Shown here: positions 25,693 to 33,564 of the stretch, one piece after another
Position numbering within the stretch: position 1 is the first letter of the stretch
Layout: every line of letters starts with the position of its first letter
Assembly (NCBI GenBank): GCA_937895345.1
Contig: CALAWP010000073.1
Span: 228,053 to 292,052 of the forward strand
Direction: 5' to 3'
Source: an uncultured Paenibacillus sp.
GTDB lineage: Bacteria > Bacillota > Bacilli > Paenibacillales > Paenibacillaceae
DNA: 64,000 nt
The notes under the pieces: generated by a model
Told to the model about the DNA's origin: nothing
Databases searched by the model: none
The model's input: only the letters and a program-made list of their open reading frames with translations
Position numbers and translations under genes: made by a program

Positions 25693-25840
25693 GCGGATCG
25701 AAACGGTCGATGACTTGCAGCAGCGCTTCCAGCATGACCCACAATGGCACGAGCGCGTCCGGGCGTTCGAGCCATTGCGGGTCTTTTATAATGCCGTAGG
25801 CGCGTATGCGGCTCATCACCTCGGATTTGCGGTCGTCCAT
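25673..25840 (-). CDS. Small protein of unknown function, convergent with parC
   Basis: 55 aa starting MDDRKSEVMSRIRAYGI, with two Trp-containing hydrophobic stretches (DPQWLERP, VPLWVMLEALLQVI). AGGGAG lies about 9 bases ahead of the ATG at 25840, the best start in a longer open frame. The 3' end overlaps parC by 20 bases on the opposite strand. I do not recognise the family; the good ribosome binding site and protein-like sequence support it. Confidence 0.6.
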   Translation of the reverse strand: MDDRKSEVMSRIRAYGIIKDPQWLERPDALVPLWVMLEALLQVIDRFDPPNRPFD

Positions 25841-26049
25841 GCCGGTCACGCTCCCTGCCTTTGTAATGGGCTGCCCCGTCCGATCTCTCCGGGCGGGCTG
25901 TCGTCTCAGTATATGTCTATTCCTGTCAAAATGTTCGGAATTGTATCGATTAATCGCGCAAACTATTAATTGCGTTAATCTTTCTTTCGACATGCGGGAT
26001 GACTATAATAAAAGGTAGGATACAGTTTGACAGGAAGCGGGTGGATGAG

Positions 26050-26454
26050 ATGATATCGGAAGACTTTTCCCGGGTATGGACAAAGCTGTCTCGCGAATGG
26101 AAGATCAGCCTGGAGCAATCGCTGGCCCCTCTCACCGAAGGTCAGCTGAACGTGCTGGAGCTGCTGCTGGAATCGGAGCCGATGAAGCCGTCGGATCTGA
26201 TCCAGCATTTATCGACGACGCCGGCGGCGATTACGACCATTCTCGACCGAATGGAGCGCAACGAGCTGATCGTAAGGACGCGGGACGAGAACGACCGCCG
26301 CATCGTCTGGATATCCGTGTCGGACAAGGGGAGAACGGAGGCCGAACGGGGACGGTCGATCCGCAACCGGCTGATCGGCGAATCGCTCGACCGTATCTCG
26401 GCGCACAACCAGCAGCTTCTCGTTTATTTGCTGGGGAAGGTAGCCAGCTCCTAG
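26050..26454 (+). CDS. MarR-family transcriptional regulator
   Basis: 134 aa winged-helix regulator. DNA-binding core: EGQLNVLELLLE, KPSDLIQHLSTTPAAITTILDRMERNELI and the wing RTRDENDRRIVWISVSDKG (residues about 35-100). The ATG at 26050 follows GGGTGG; GTG 26041 is the alternative. There is no co-directional target: it ends in a bidirectional terminator against the CapA-like gene. Target and ligand unknown. Confidence 0.9.
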   Translation: MISEDFSRVWTKLSREWKISLEQSLAPLTEGQLNVLELLLESEPMKPSDLIQHLSTTPAAITTILDRMERNELIVRTRDENDRRIVWISVSDKGRTEAERGRSIRNRLIGESLDRISAHNQQLLVYLLGKVASS

Positions 26455-26471
26455 CTTCCCGTCCTCCGAAC

Positions 26472-26513
26472 AAAACGCGCTTTGCCGGGATCATGCCGGC
26501 AAAGCGCGTTTTT
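26472..26513. terminator. Bidirectional terminator between marR and the CapA-like gene
   Basis: AAAACGCGCTTTGCCGG (26472-26488) pairs over 17 bases with CCGGCAAAGCGCGTTTT (26496-26512), with A and T tracts on both sides, so it can serve both convergent genes. Confidence 0.9.
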
Positions 26514-26522
26514 GGCTTATCG

Positions 26523-27758
26523 TTATTTCAAGGCGTTCAACCGCTCGGTCAGCATGTCCAGATCGGCTTGCAGCCGTTCGTAGTCGCTCGGACGAAGCAG
26601 CTTGTCGTCGGCTTCCGCCAGCGTTTGCGCTACGGGAAGAATGCGGTACCGGTACGACGCGTCCGGCTTGTAACGATGAACCCAGGTCGGAATCGCCTCG
26701 ATTTCGGTCAACTCGATCGTTCCTTCGGTCACGTTTTTGCGGATGCCGACTTTGAAGATCACTCCGTAATCTTTGCTGTCGCCGCGTTGATTCGAAATGA
26801 AGTTGCCCATGGAATAAATAATAAGTGCCTGTTTCGGGCGGCCTTCGTCGTCAAACGTGTCGATGACCTCATACGGCTGAATAACGTGCGGATGGGAGCC
26901 GGCAATAATATCCGCGCCGGCGGCTGCCAGGGAGCGGGCCAGCCTCATTTGCTCCTCGTTCGGCTTCGTCTGGTATTCCGTTCCGAAATGAAGCGCCACC
27001 GTCACCACGTCGGCGCCGGCGTCGCGAAGACGGCGAATATCCGCCTTGATTTTGTCCTCGTCGATCAATTGCACCAAATAAGGTTTGCCCTCCGGAATCG
27101 GGATACCGTTCGTTCCGTACGTATAAGCGAGCAGCCCCATCCGGATGCCGTTCTGTTCTGATATGATCAGCTGGTCGGCTTCTTCCTGGGAAGAGGCCGT
27201 GCCGATCGGCTGCAGTCCAAGCTCCTTCAAATGCTCCAGCGTCCGGAGCAGTCCTTTTTCTCCCTTGTCCAGCGAATGGTTGTTGGCGGTAGAGAGCAGG
27301 TTGAACCCCGCATCGCGAAGAGCTTCCGCCAATTCGACCGGCGCGTTGAAGGTCGGATATCCAGTGTAGCCAAAGTCCTCGCCGGCGATCGGCGTTTCCA
27401 GATTTGCCATAATCCAGTCGCCTTGCTGAAGGATCGGCTTGACGTCGGCAAAAAACGGGTCGAAGTTGTATTTGCCGGTCTCTTTGTCGTAAGCGCCCGG
27501 CAGTTGAGGCGTATGGCTCATAATATCTCCGACGCCGACCCATACGGCCTCCGCGAATACGGGCTGTACCGGGGTGGGCTCGGCGGTCGGAGGCGGATTG
27601 GTTGCCGCGGCCTTCGGCGTTGTTTCCGCGGTTGGGACGCCGGGACCCGCGCCTTCGTTCGGCTCGGCGGTCGGCGCGAACCATACGAGATAAGCGATGC
27701 CGGCAAGCGATAAGGCCAACAGGATCCATGTCGCAAGCCAGACCGGTTTGCGTCGCAT
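26523..27758 (-). CDS. CapA-family metallophosphatase-like protein, membrane-anchored
   Basis: 411 aa. One N-terminal transmembrane anchor (residues 7-27), a Pro/Ala/Glu linker to about 70, then a PGA_cap/CapA domain: VGVGDIMSHTP, MANLETPIAG, STANNHSLDKG, GSHPHVIQPYE. These are the Asp, Asn and His metal-binding positions of the calcineurin-like fold. CapA takes part in poly-gamma-glutamate capsule synthesis, but isolated homologues without capBC, as here, are common and of unclear role. The ATG at 27758 follows AAAGGATG; TTG 27764 is an alternative. Confidence 0.9.
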   Translation of the reverse strand: MRRKPVWLATWILLALSLAGIAYLVWFAPTAEPNEGAGPGVPTAETTPKAAATNPPPTAEPTPVQPVFAEAVWVGVGDIMSHTPQLPGAYDKETGKYNFDPFFADVKPILQQGDWIMANLETPIAGEDFGYTGYPTFNAPVELAEALRDAGFNLLSTANNHSLDKGEKGLLRTLEHLKELGLQPIGTASSQEEADQLIISEQNGIRMGLLAYTYGTNGIPIPEGKPYLVQLIDEDKIKADIRRLRDAGADVVTVALHFGTEYQTKPNEEQMRLARSLAAAGADIIAGSHPHVIQPYEVIDTFDDEGRPKQALIIYSMGNFISNQRGDSKDYGVIFKVGIRKNVTEGTIELTEIEAIPTWVHRYKPDASYRYRILPVAQTLAEADDKLLRPSDYERLQADLDMLTERLNALK

Positions 27759-27820
27759 GTGCAATCATCCTTTCTGTTGTAAGCGCGGTTTGCGCTAAAG
27801 TAAACCGGAGTCCGGCAGCA

Positions 27821-28537
27821 TTAAACGGTGCTTGCGAAACGCTCGGTTGCCCTGCGCAATTGTTCGTCGCCCCACCAGTCCCACGGAGCGACGCGCGGCG
27901 GATTCGACGCGAAGGTGACAAGCTCCTTCGTGACGGGATGGGGCGCGCTGACGGAAGCCGACCATAACGCAATGCCGTCGAAGCCGGGCGGCTTTCCCGC
28001 ACCGTATTTCAAGTCGCCGAGCAGCGGGCAGCCGATCCGGGCCATCTGGGCCCGGATTTGATGCGGCCGGCCGGTATGAAGCTTGACCGCGATCAGACTG
28101 GCGCGTTCATTGCCGGCTATACGCGCGTAATGCAAGATCGCTTCCTTCGAATCGGGGGCGGGCTTGTCGAACACCGTCACCTGATTCCGTTTGGCATCCT
28201 TGCGCAAATAATGGATCAGCGTCGCTTCCTCCGCTTCCGGAGCGCCGTGCACGACGCATACGTAGCTTTTGCCGAAGCTTCGGCTTCTGACGGCTTCCGA
28301 CAATCGCGACGCGGCCTTGGACGTCTTGGCGAACAGCATAGCGCCGCCGACCGGCCGGTCGAGGCGATGGATCAGCCCCAGAAAGACGTTGCCGGGCTTG
28401 TTGTGGCGGTCCTTCAAATCCTGCTTCAGCAGCGTCAGCATATCGGGATCTCCGGTTTCGTCTTCCTGGGAAGGGACGCCGGGCGGCTTGACGACGGCCA
28501 GCAGGTGATTGTCTTCGAACAGCACCGGTATGCGCAT
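27821..28537 (-). CDS. RluA-family RNA pseudouridine synthase
   Basis: 238 aa, a short member with no S4 domain. The catalytic Asp is in LIHRLDRPVGG (residue near 58); the family motifs VVKPPGVPSQ, SLIAVKLHTGRPHQIRAQMA and GCPLLGDLKYG are present. It isomerises uridine in rRNA or tRNA; the site cannot be predicted. It starts one base after the stop of the upstream methyltransferase, so the two RNA-modification genes form an operon. Confidence 0.94.
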   Translation of the reverse strand: MRIPVLFEDNHLLAVVKPPGVPSQEDETGDPDMLTLLKQDLKDRHNKPGNVFLGLIHRLDRPVGGAMLFAKTSKAASRLSEAVRSRSFGKSYVCVVHGAPEAEEATLIHYLRKDAKRNQVTVFDKPAPDSKEAILHYARIAGNERASLIAVKLHTGRPHQIRAQMARIGCPLLGDLKYGAGKPPGFDGIALWSASVSAPHPVTKELVTFASNPPRVAPWDWWGDEQLRRATERFASTV

Positions 28538-28538
28538 T

Positions 28539-29405
28539 TTATTCGCTCTCCCAGCGGCCCAATATGCCGCAAGGCAAATTCAGGCCCGAGGCCGTAATCG
28601 GCAGCCCGATCTCGCCGCAGTTGATCTGTCCGCCAAAGCGCCGCTTCATCGTCATATGAAGCAAGTTGTGGAGAACGGCAGGTGACAGTCCGGTCGTATA
28701 GGAATTAATAAGCAGGAACAGCGGACGGTCCGACAAAATCGACATGCAGCTGTTCAAGAACGGGTAGAGGCTGTCCTCCAGCTTCCAGGTTTCGCCGTTC
28801 GGCCCCCGTCCGTAAGAGGGAGGATCCATAATGATCGCGTCGTATTGCCGTCCGCGCCGCTGCTCGCGCTGTACGAATTTGAATACGTCATCGGTAATGT
28901 AACGGATCGGCGCCGATTCCAGGCCGGACAGCTGGGCGTTATCCTTCGCCCATTGCACCATGCCCTTGGCCGCATCGACATGGCATACCTCCGCGCCCGC
29001 AGCCGCGGCCGCCACCGTGGCGCCGCCCGAGTAGGCAAACAGGTTCAGGACGCGGATCGGGCGGTTCGCCTGTCCGATCTTGTCCATCATCCAGCTCCAA
29101 TTGACCGCCTGCTCCGGAAACAGTCCGGTATGCTTGAAGTTGGTCGGCTTAATGTGGAAGTTCAGCTTTCCGTAAGAAATGGTCCATCTTTCCGGCAGAC
29201 TGGAGCGAAATTGCCATTGTCCGCCGCCCGAGGAGCTTCTATGGTAATGGCCGTCGGCTTTGTTCCAAAGGCCGTTTTCCTTGACGATCGGCCATATGAT
29301 TTGCGGATCCGGCCGCCGGAGCACATAGGAGCCCCAGCGCTCCAACTTTTCGCCTCCTCCGGTGTCGATTACTTCAAAATCCGTCCATTTGTCGGCTATG
29401 TACAT
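28539..29405 (-). CDS. SAM-dependent RNA methyltransferase (RlmI-like)
   Basis: 288 aa class I methyltransferase. SAM-binding motif VLNLFAYSGGATVAAAAAG near residues 118-136, acidic loop VCHVDAAKGMVQWAK, and catalytic motif IIMDPPSYGRG near 191. The DPPSYGRG form fits the RlmI/RlmK-like group acting on 23S rRNA, but it lacks the N-terminal PUA domain of RlmI, so target and base are uncertain. First gene of a two-gene unit with the pseudouridine synthase. Confidence 0.9.
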   Translation of the reverse strand: MYIADKWTDFEVIDTGGGEKLERWGSYVLRRPDPQIIWPIVKENGLWNKADGHYHRSSSGGGQWQFRSSLPERWTISYGKLNFHIKPTNFKHTGLFPEQAVNWSWMMDKIGQANRPIRVLNLFAYSGGATVAAAAAGAEVCHVDAAKGMVQWAKDNAQLSGLESAPIRYITDDVFKFVQREQRRGRQYDAIIMDPPSYGRGPNGETWKLEDSLYPFLNSCMSILSDRPLFLLINSYTTGLSPAVLHNLLHMTMKRRFGGQINCGEIGLPITASGLNLPCGILGRWESE

Positions 29406-29543
29406 CGTTTCGTTAGTCCTTCCCTCATATAATCCTTTTTTTCTCGGCTAATATCATCGATAATTATAACGAAGCATGGACAAGTAAGCAATGAATCGGC
29501 ATCATATAGGTAGGCAATATCAGCTTATTCGGAGGAGAATGGA

Positions 29544-30200
29544 ATGAACAAGGGTACGTTGGGATGGACGGCCGCCATCGTTGGAGGTGCGCTTGCGGCC
29601 GCCGCAGCGGCGGCGGCGCTGCCTGAACATGGAGCCAACGCGCTGGACCGGGTCGTGCAGCAATGGGCAGAAAGCATGAAGAGCGGCGGCGCAGATGCCG
29701 TTATGAAGCTGTTTTCAGCCATCGGCTCTACGGCGGGTCTTATCATTTATACCGGCATCATTACGTTTGGTGTCTGGATGAGGAGAGGATGGCGCGAAGG
29801 CGCCGCCGTGTTCGTTGCCGTTGCGGCCGGCTACGGCCTGAACAGCCTGCTGAAGGGCTGGGTCGGGCGCGTCCGTCCGGAGGAGGCATGGGGAATCGCG
29901 GCGGACGGAGCCAGTTTTCCAAGCGTGAACGCAATGCTCGGGATGATTATATTCGGGATGCTTGCGGTATCCGTTTGGCGGGACGGCGCGATCGGGCGGG
30001 GCGCGAAATATGCGATCGGCAGCTTGTGCGGCGCGATCGTCCTGCTGCTTGGCGCCAGCCGGCTTTATTTCCAGGTTCACTATGCGACCGATATCATCGC
30101 GGGTTATGCGCTCGGCATTGCCATCGTTGGCGCGGCGATGCTTATTGCCGGAGAAGGCGGCCGACAGGAGACGAGGAGGATGAAAGATGCTGCAATTTGA
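29544..30200 (+). CDS. PAP2-superfamily membrane phosphatase-like protein with altered motif 2
   Basis: 218 aa, about six transmembrane helices. PAP2 motif 1 is KGWVGRVRP; motif 3 is SRLYFQVHYATDII with the nucleophilic His and Asp. Motif 2, normally PSGH, reads PSVN (Ser127-Val128-Asn129), so the general-acid His is missing. Relatives dephosphorylate undecaprenyl-pyrophosphate or phosphatidylglycerol phosphate. Activity here is uncertain. GGAGGAG precedes the ATG, and the last 14 bases overlap the next gene. Confidence 0.88.
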   Translation: MNKGTLGWTAAIVGGALAAAAAAAALPEHGANALDRVVQQWAESMKSGGADAVMKLFSAIGSTAGLIIYTGIITFGVWMRRGWREGAAVFVAVAAGYGLNSLLKGWVGRVRPEEAWGIAADGASFPSVNAMLGMIIFGMLAVSVWRDGAIGRGAKYAIGSLCGAIVLLLGASRLYFQVHYATDIIAGYALGIAIVGAAMLIAGEGGRQETRRMKDAAI

Positions 30201-30387
30201 GTGCGAATGCGGCAACCGTACCGGTTTTTTTGCCACCGGAGCGAGGGATGAGCAGGGAAGGGAATATATCGATCCGGAGGACGACGATCGGGTCACCTTT
30301 ATGATCGGGGACGACAGCGTCGTATTCCGCTGCTCGTTCTGCGGCCATCGGTACAGGCTCCAGCGCTACCCGGAGGCTGAAGGTTAA
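30187..30387 (+). CDS. Small Cys-rich, probably zinc-binding protein
   Basis: 66 aa with paired cysteines CECG near the N-terminus and CSFCGHRY near the C-terminus, a zinc-ribbon-like arrangement around an acidic middle (DPEDDDRVTF). It overlaps the 3' end of the PAP2 gene by 14 bases, suggesting translational coupling. Function unknown; not recognised as a named family. Confidence 0.75.
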   Translation: MLQFECECGNRTGFFATGARDEQGREYIDPEDDDRVTFMIGDDSVVFRCSFCGHRYRLQRYPEAEG

Positions 30388-30412
30388 ATTAGGACTGATT
30401 AGTCCTAATTTT
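30386..30412 (+). terminator. Weak terminator-like hairpin
   Basis: AAATTAGGACT and AGTCCTAATTT pair over 11 bases around loop GATT, followed by a T-rich but interrupted tract. Confidence 0.6.
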
Positions 30413-30502
30413 GTATTTTGCAGCGTCATGAACTAGGCCGCCCGCCCGGAAACGGACGGAAAAAAATGAGGTATAATAGGGAGTTTCAAAGGAGCGTTGC
30501 CG

Positions 30503-31084
30503 ATGGCATCCAAAAATCGGGCGGCCGTCATCCATGCCGCAGCCCGGCTGTTTCTGAGCCAGGGCTATCAGTTTACGAGCATGGATGAAATAATGGAAGC
30601 GAGCGGCGTGTCCAAATCGAATATTTATTACCATTTCAACAGCAAAGAAGAGCTGCTGCTCGCCGTCGTCGATTTTATGGCGTCCCGCTACGAATCCGCT
30701 TTGCAGCTGAGCCTGCAGCGCGCGGATGATTCGGCGGAAAGCCGAATCCGCTCTTTTATCGGCTTGCTGGCCGAGGACGTTGCGGCCAGGGAACTGCGGG
30801 GGGCCAGCCCGTTTATGACGCTTTATATGCAAAGTCCGAAAGAAGCCGCCGGCGTCAGGGAGCGGATTGTATCGTTTTTTGCCCGGCTTCAGCCGCTCGT
30901 CGCACAATTGCTCGCGCAAGGAATGGCGCAAGGCGAGTTTCGCGCCGATCTGCCGCCGGAAGGGGGAGCCGAGCTGTTCGTCAGTTCGCTGGAAGGCGCA
31001 CTCGTGCTGGCCGAAATAAAAGGCGAGATCGGCTCATTGTCGGATACGGTGGACCGGTATTTCGATTATATACGCAGCCGCTGA
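30503..31084 (+). CDS. TetR-family transcriptional regulator
   Basis: 193 aa. N-terminal HTH: ASKNRAAVIHAAARLFLSQG, then TSMDEIMEASGVSKSNIYYHF, the canonical TetR recognition helix, up to about residue 50. The C-terminal ligand domain (FIGLLAEDVAARE, SPFMTLYM) is family-specific. GGAG precedes ATG 30503; an in-frame TTG two codons earlier is less likely. No obvious efflux gene follows in the same unit. Ligand and targets unknown. Confidence 0.92.
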   Translation: MASKNRAAVIHAAARLFLSQGYQFTSMDEIMEASGVSKSNIYYHFNSKEELLLAVVDFMASRYESALQLSLQRADDSAESRIRSFIGLLAEDVAARELRGASPFMTLYMQSPKEAAGVRERIVSFFARLQPLVAQLLAQGMAQGEFRADLPPEGGAELFVSSLEGALVLAEIKGEIGSLSDTVDRYFDYIRSR

Positions 31085-31161
31085 CAGGGAAGGATCGTTG
31101 CCTCGCGGATGTGCCGGTCGGTCCGGCCGAACGCCGGCAGCTTCCTTTTTGCCGTCATGAT

Positions 31162-31191
31162 TTGACATTGATAATCGTTATCATATATAGT
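31162..31191 (+). promoter_or_regulatory. Sigma-A promoter with embedded Fur box
   Basis: TTGACA at 31162-31167 and a -10 at TATATA (31184-31189, spacer 16) or TATAGT (31186-31191, spacer 18). Between them TGATAATCGTTATCA (31169-31183) matches the Bacillus Fur consensus TGATAATNATTATCA in 13 of the 14 defined positions. Iron-bound Fur should block this promoter. It drives the heme monooxygenase gene 40 bases downstream. Confidence 0.8.
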
Positions 31192-31230
31192 GGAGATGAT
31201 CGATTCAATGACAAGGAGGACCTCATACTT

Positions 31231-31566
31231 ATGCTTATTCAGCTCAGAACGATTGTGGTCAAGCCCGGACATGCGGACGAAGTTGCGGAACGGTTCGGTC
31301 AACCCGGCTACATCGACGGCAAGGAAGGTCTGATCGACCGCACGGTAATGGTGAACAAAAGATCGAAGGATTCGGAAGAAGTGGTGGCGATGATACGCTG
31401 GGAGTCGGAAGAGGCGTGGAAAAACTGGGAAAAGGATCCCGTCCATATAGCGGGCCATCGGGAAAAGCGCGGCCAGCAGCCTCCGGATTACGTCATTAGC
31501 TCCTCGGTTCAAATGTACGAAGTGAAAACGTTCCTTCCGGGCACGTTCGGCAAAGCGCAGGATTGA
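31231..31566 (+). CDS. Heme-degrading monooxygenase (HmoA/IsdG family)
   Basis: 111 aa, one ferredoxin-like ABM domain, the usual size for IsdG and HmoA. The heme-pocket residues Trp57 in IRWESEEAW and His76 in VHIAGHREK fit the W-H pair of the family. The third IsdG residue, an Asn near position 7, is not obvious, as in some HmoA proteins. It releases iron from heme in the cytoplasm. AAGGAGGA precedes the ATG. The Fur-box promoter gives independent support for an iron-acquisition role. Confidence 0.9.
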   Translation: MLIQLRTIVVKPGHADEVAERFGQPGYIDGKEGLIDRTVMVNKRSKDSEEVVAMIRWESEEAWKNWEKDPVHIAGHREKRGQQPPDYVISSSVQMYEVKTFLPGTFGKAQD

Positions 31567-31582
31567 CGAACGGCATAACAAG

Positions 31583-31625
31583 AAGGCAGCCGCCGGTCCC
31601 ATGGACGCAGGCAAGCTGCCTTTTT
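31583..31625. terminator. Terminator between the convergent hmoA-like gene and the Trp-rich gene
   Basis: AAGGCAGC (31583-31590) pairs with GCTGCCTT (31615-31622), followed by T residues; the 24-base loop is long. A residues on the left arm could also serve the minus strand. Confidence 0.6.
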
Positions 31626-31631
31626 GCGCGT

Positions 31632-31967
31632 TTAATACCCGTAATACTTTTTCCAGATCGCGGAGGAATCGTCCTTATGGTCGTCCCACCAGCACCAGTC
31701 CTTCCCCCAATTTCCGTACCACAGCTTTTTCCACCAGTCGGCGAAGCCGCTTTTTCCGTTGTCATGTCCGCCGCCGATTCCATTCCATCCGGCCGTCTTG
31801 CCGCCATCATTATGGGAGCTTGATCCGAACCAGGAAAACAGGTTGGCGAACAAGCCTGCGGACGGCGCATCATCGTTCGAGGAACCGAAAGCCATGGCAG
31901 GGGCGGGAAAAGCAAGCATCGCGAGCAGCAAAGTTAACCCGATAACGCGCTTCATCGATTTGTTCAA
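31632..31967 (-). CDS. Small secreted Trp/Gly/Asp-rich protein of unknown function
   Basis: 111 aa. Signal peptide 1-26 (VIGLTLLLAMLAFPAPAMA, cleavage after AMA). The mature 85 residues hold about ten Trp and many Gly, Asp, Ser and Lys, for example FADWWKKLWYGNWG and WCWWDDHKDD, with a single Cys. TTG at 31967 is chosen because GGAGG lies 9 bases ahead; the next ATG (31955) would be 21 bases away. I know no named family. The composition suggests a surface-active, carbohydrate-binding or antimicrobial peptide, but that is a guess. Confidence 0.7.
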   Translation of the reverse strand: MNKSMKRVIGLTLLLAMLAFPAPAMAFGSSNDDAPSAGLFANLFSWFGSSSHNDGGKTAGWNGIGGGHDNGKSGFADWWKKLWYGNWGKDWCWWDDHKDDSSAIWKKYYGY

Positions 31968-32105
31968 GCGCTATCGCCTCCAACGCTCATATAAAGAACT
32001 TGTTTGTTCTTTATTAAGAATATAACGCACATCCCGGCGCATGTAAATAACGTTCCGAACAAAAAGGCGCAAGGAGTGAGGATATCAAGGCGGTGACGCA
32101 AAAGT

Positions 32106-33377
32106 TCATAATTCGGCCGGCGGATGCGGATTCGATTTGGCCATTCCGAGAAACGATATTTCGCCCCGGTCGTTCCTCTTGAACTCATAACTCCAATCGT
32201 GGCGCAGGTGACGGAACTTTGTAGGTGAAACCGGATAAATCGGGACGACAGAGCTGTCGTTCCAAATAAAATAATGCCGGCTGCCGTCCCGCTTTACGTC
32301 GGCGCTGCAGCCGAACCCTTCGTAACGGCCGGCGAGCTCGTCGAACGATTCGTCCGGGAGCGGATAGGCATCCGGCTTATCGGGCGCTTCCGCGGCGCCG
32401 CCGAGCAGCAGCGCCGCGACGTCCGACGCAATACGGGTAACGGGCACATAATCCCAATTCGTCAGCATTATGACGACCGCCCGTTCCTTGGGATAACGGA
32501 TCATCTCGCTGCGAAAGCCGATGTAGGCGCCGCCGTGGGAAATGCGGCGGCGTCCCTGCCGCTCGTCCAGATACCAGCCCATGCCGTAGTTCGCGCCGCC
32601 CGCCTCCAGGAGCTCAGCCATTACGCTTTGCGGCAAGAGCCGGCCGTCATAAAAGGATTGATCCCATTTGTACAGATCGTCAACGGTCGAATACATGGAA
32701 CCGGCGCCTTCCACGGAGCTCATGTGGATATATTCGGCGGGGATCGTATCGCCGCCGGAAGAACTGTAAGGCGAAGCCATGCGGGCAATGGTGCGGGCGC
32801 CGGTATCCAGTCCCGTATCTTTCATGCCGAGCGGCCGCAATATTCGTTCCGTTACGAACTGCTCGAACGATAGTTCCGAAATGCACTCGACCAAATGCGC
32901 CAGCGCCACATATCCTGAGTTGTTGTATGAAAACGAGGAGCCTGGCGCAAACTCGGCCGGATGTTCCGCCACAAGCCGCAGCACCTCCAGCTTCGACATT
33001 TTCGTTTTGTTGAGGAGACGGTTGTAGGAAGGCAGGGCCGTAAAGTTGGCCAATCCCGATCGATGATGCATCAGCTGCTCGGCCGTGATCTTTTCCATCC
33101 CGCGAATTCCGGGGAAGTATTGTCCGACCGGCTCGTCCAGCTTCAGCTTGCCTTCTTCGCGCAGCAGCATAACGGCCAACGCCGTAAACGATTTGCTGAC
33201 GGACCAGATTCGGAACCGGGTATCCGCGCGGCAAGGGACGCCATGCTCCAGGTTCGCCGTGCCGAATGCTTCCCTCAGCACAATCTTTCCGTCCTTCGCG
33301 GCCAGCACCGCGCCGCTCAAGGGCCAGCGGCTTTCGTAATCGCTTAAATATTGGGTAATGGAAGACTGCAGATCCAT
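32106..33377 (-). CDS. Class-C beta-lactamase-like serine hydrolase
   Basis: 423 aa. Active-site motifs of the serine beta-lactamase/DD-peptidase fold: SVSK (SxxK, residue about 60), YNN (YxN, about 150) and HGG (KTG equivalent, about 280). A C-terminal domain of about 90 residues follows (ELAGRYEGFG onwards). No signal peptide, so probably a cytoplasmic or unconventional esterase or peptidase rather than an antibiotic-inactivating enzyme. AAGGAGG lies 12 bases ahead of ATG 33377. Confidence 0.9.
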   Translation of the reverse strand: MDLQSSITQYLSDYESRWPLSGAVLAAKDGKIVLREAFGTANLEHGVPCRADTRFRIWSVSKSFTALAVMLLREEGKLKLDEPVGQYFPGIRGMEKITAEQLMHHRSGLANFTALPSYNRLLNKTKMSKLEVLRLVAEHPAEFAPGSSFSYNNSGYVALAHLVECISELSFEQFVTERILRPLGMKDTGLDTGARTIARMASPYSSSGGDTIPAEYIHMSSVEGAGSMYSTVDDLYKWDQSFYDGRLLPQSVMAELLEAGGANYGMGWYLDERQGRRRISHGGAYIGFRSEMIRYPKERAVVIMLTNWDYVPVTRIASDVAALLLGGAAEAPDKPDAYPLPDESFDELAGRYEGFGCSADVKRDGSRHYFIWNDSSVVPIYPVSPTKFRHLRHDWSYEFKRNDRGEISFLGMAKSNPHPPAEL

Positions 33378-33530
33378 GTCGCTTCTTTTCCTCCTTGTCG
33401 GACGATGGTGGTCCAATCCAAATTATAGTGATTGGTAACCGTTCGGGAAAGAAGAAGTTGTTTGCGAGTTTACGGGAATGGATAGCCGGGCTTGCCAAAG
33501 CGGCGGCAATTTGGTAAGTTGAAAGGATGA

Positions 33531-33542
33531 ACGAACGTTCGT
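33531..33542. promoter_or_regulatory. Putative TetR operator
   Basis: ACGAACGTTCGT is a perfect 12-bp palindrome, 22 bases before the TetR start codon at 33565. Such GAACGTTC dyads are common autoregulatory sites of TetR repressors. Confidence 0.6.
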
Positions 33543-33564
33543 CAACCGTAACGGAGGTGTGGAG

